Assembly (NCBI GenBank): GCA_044425575.1
Contig: JAWXVE010000086.1
Location: 1 to 7,478, forward strand
Origin: JAWXVE01 sp044425575
Lineage (GTDB): Bacteria; Bacillota; Clostridia; Lachnospirales; Lachnospiraceae
Length of the DNA stretch: 7,478 nucleotides
Reading direction: 5' to 3'
Position numbers and translations under genes: made by a program. The notes under the pieces are model-generated. The model worked only from the letters and a program-made list of their open reading frames with translations, was not told the origin of the DNA and ran no database searches. How positions within the stretch are numbered: position 1 is the first letter of the stretch; the number at the start of each line of letters is the position of its first letter. Below are positions 7,140-7,478 of this stretch, piece by piece.

Positions 7140-7192
7140 ACTCTAGATAGATTAATGCAAATTTAGCAATTTTTAATAATATTTCTCGTATG

Positions 7193-7250
7193 AATCATAG
7201 ACTTTCTCTTTTCTCAAGATAATATTTATAGTATAATTGGCTCTATGATT
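7193..7250. repeat. 9-bp inverted repeat flanking the DUF1846 promoter
   Basis: AATCATAGA at 7193-7201 is exactly complementary to TCTATGATT at 7242-7250, with 40 bases between that include the candidate -10 box. The second arm covers the predicted start site. It could be a pair of operator half-sites or an RNA/DNA fold; in AT-rich DNA it may also be chance. Confidence 0.35.
7211..7237 (+). promoter_or_regulatory. Candidate promoter of the DUF1846 gene
   Basis: A perfect TATAAT at 7232-7237 precedes the plus-strand gene; transcription would start near 7244 and leave a leader of about 40 bases. The best -35 match is TTCTCA at 7211-7216 (4 of 6) with a short 15-base spacer, so the -10 box is the main support. 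Confidence 0.5.
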
Positions 7251-7284
7251 AATGAAGGATGTACATACGAAGAGGAGAGTTGGA

Positions 7285-7478
7285 ATGAAGATAGGATTTG
7301 ATAACGACAAGTATTTAGCGATGCAATCGCAACATATACGTGAAAGAATTAATAAATTTGATAATAAATTATACTTAGAATTTGGTGGGAAATTATTTGA
7401 TGACTACCATGCATCAAGAGTATTGCCAGGATTTGAACCTGACAGCAAATTACGTCTTCTCAAGGAACTTTCTGATCA
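7285..7478 (+). CDS. DUF1846 family protein, 3' end missing
   Basis: The gene starts at ATG 7285 with AGGAG (7273-7277) 7 bases upstream and stays open to the window edge, giving 64 residues that begin MKIGFDNDKYLAMQSQHIRE. The continuation, including YLEFGGKLFDDYHASRVLPGF and EPDSKLRLLKEL, is the highly conserved N-terminus of the DUF1846 family, cytoplasmic-looking proteins of about 500 residues common in clostridia, streptococci and related Firmicutes. I recognise the family from this block, not from a search. No biochemical role is established to my knowledge, so none is given. It is divergent from ftsH across about 250 bases that hold promoters for both genes and a cre-like site. No signal peptide or membrane segment is seen in the visible part. 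Confidence 0.88.
   Translation, partial: MKIGFDNDKYLAMQSQHIRERINKFDNKLYLEFGGKLFDDYHASRVLPGFEPDSKLRLLKELSD

Noticed and set aside
6952..7146. Open frame rich in Tyr and Cys opposite the ftsH start
   Set aside because: The Tyr/Cys run is just the complement of the Asn codon tract, and the frame runs through the ftsH promoter.
7159..7172. Short AAATT/AATTT hairpin in the divergent region
   Set aside because: Five A-T pairs only, with no gene end nearby; expected often in AT-rich DNA.
7053..7287. GTTGGAATG present twice (7053-7061 and 7279-7287), with TTCCAAC at 7102-7108
   Set aside because: The second copy overlaps the DUF1846 start codon and the spacing is irregular; most likely chance.

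Overview
The window looks like a chromosomal housekeeping segment from a low-GC, Gram-positive Firmicute, most likely a clostridium of the Lachnospiraceae type. The reasons are AT-rich third positions, strong AGGAGG-type ribosome binding sites, a bifunctional HPr kinase/phosphorylase, a ROK-type glucokinase and a DUF1846 gene. The family-level placement is an inference from remembered homologues, not a search result.

Layout from left to right: (1) 1-890, plus strand, the 3' part of a ROK-family sugar kinase or regulator whose N-terminus lies outside the window. (2) 891-1056, a gap between converging genes that holds one terminator-like hairpin for each strand. (3) 1057-4878, minus strand, a compact run read right to left as uvrC, hprK and glcK with gaps of 40 and 68 bases. 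(4) 4879-4957, a short spacer with a 16-bp perfect hairpin that should end ftsH transcription, followed at once by a -10-like box abutting the uvrC start codon. (5) 4958-7018, minus strand, ftsH, whose N-terminus carries a run of 11 asparagines. (6) 7019-7284, a divergent regulatory region with a near-consensus ftsH promoter, a cre-like 14-bp operator and a probable promoter for the next gene. (7) 7285 to the end, plus strand, the 5' start of a DUF1846 gene.

Functionally, hprK and glcK belong together. GlcK makes glucose 6-phosphate, and HprK reads glycolytic state (known for the family) to phosphorylate HPr and so drive CcpA-dependent catabolite control. The second ROK gene may add another sugar-kinase or sensor activity, and the cre-like site hints that the ftsH/DUF1846 region could answer to the same circuit. 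UvrC (nucleotide excision repair) and FtsH (membrane protein quality control) are general housekeeping genes.

I found no mobile element, CRISPR array, tRNA or rRNA, and no convincing new multi-gene system. The points most worth checking are the cre-like operator, the possibly leaderless uvrC start, the poly-Asn FtsH N-terminus and the uncharacterised DUF1846 gene.
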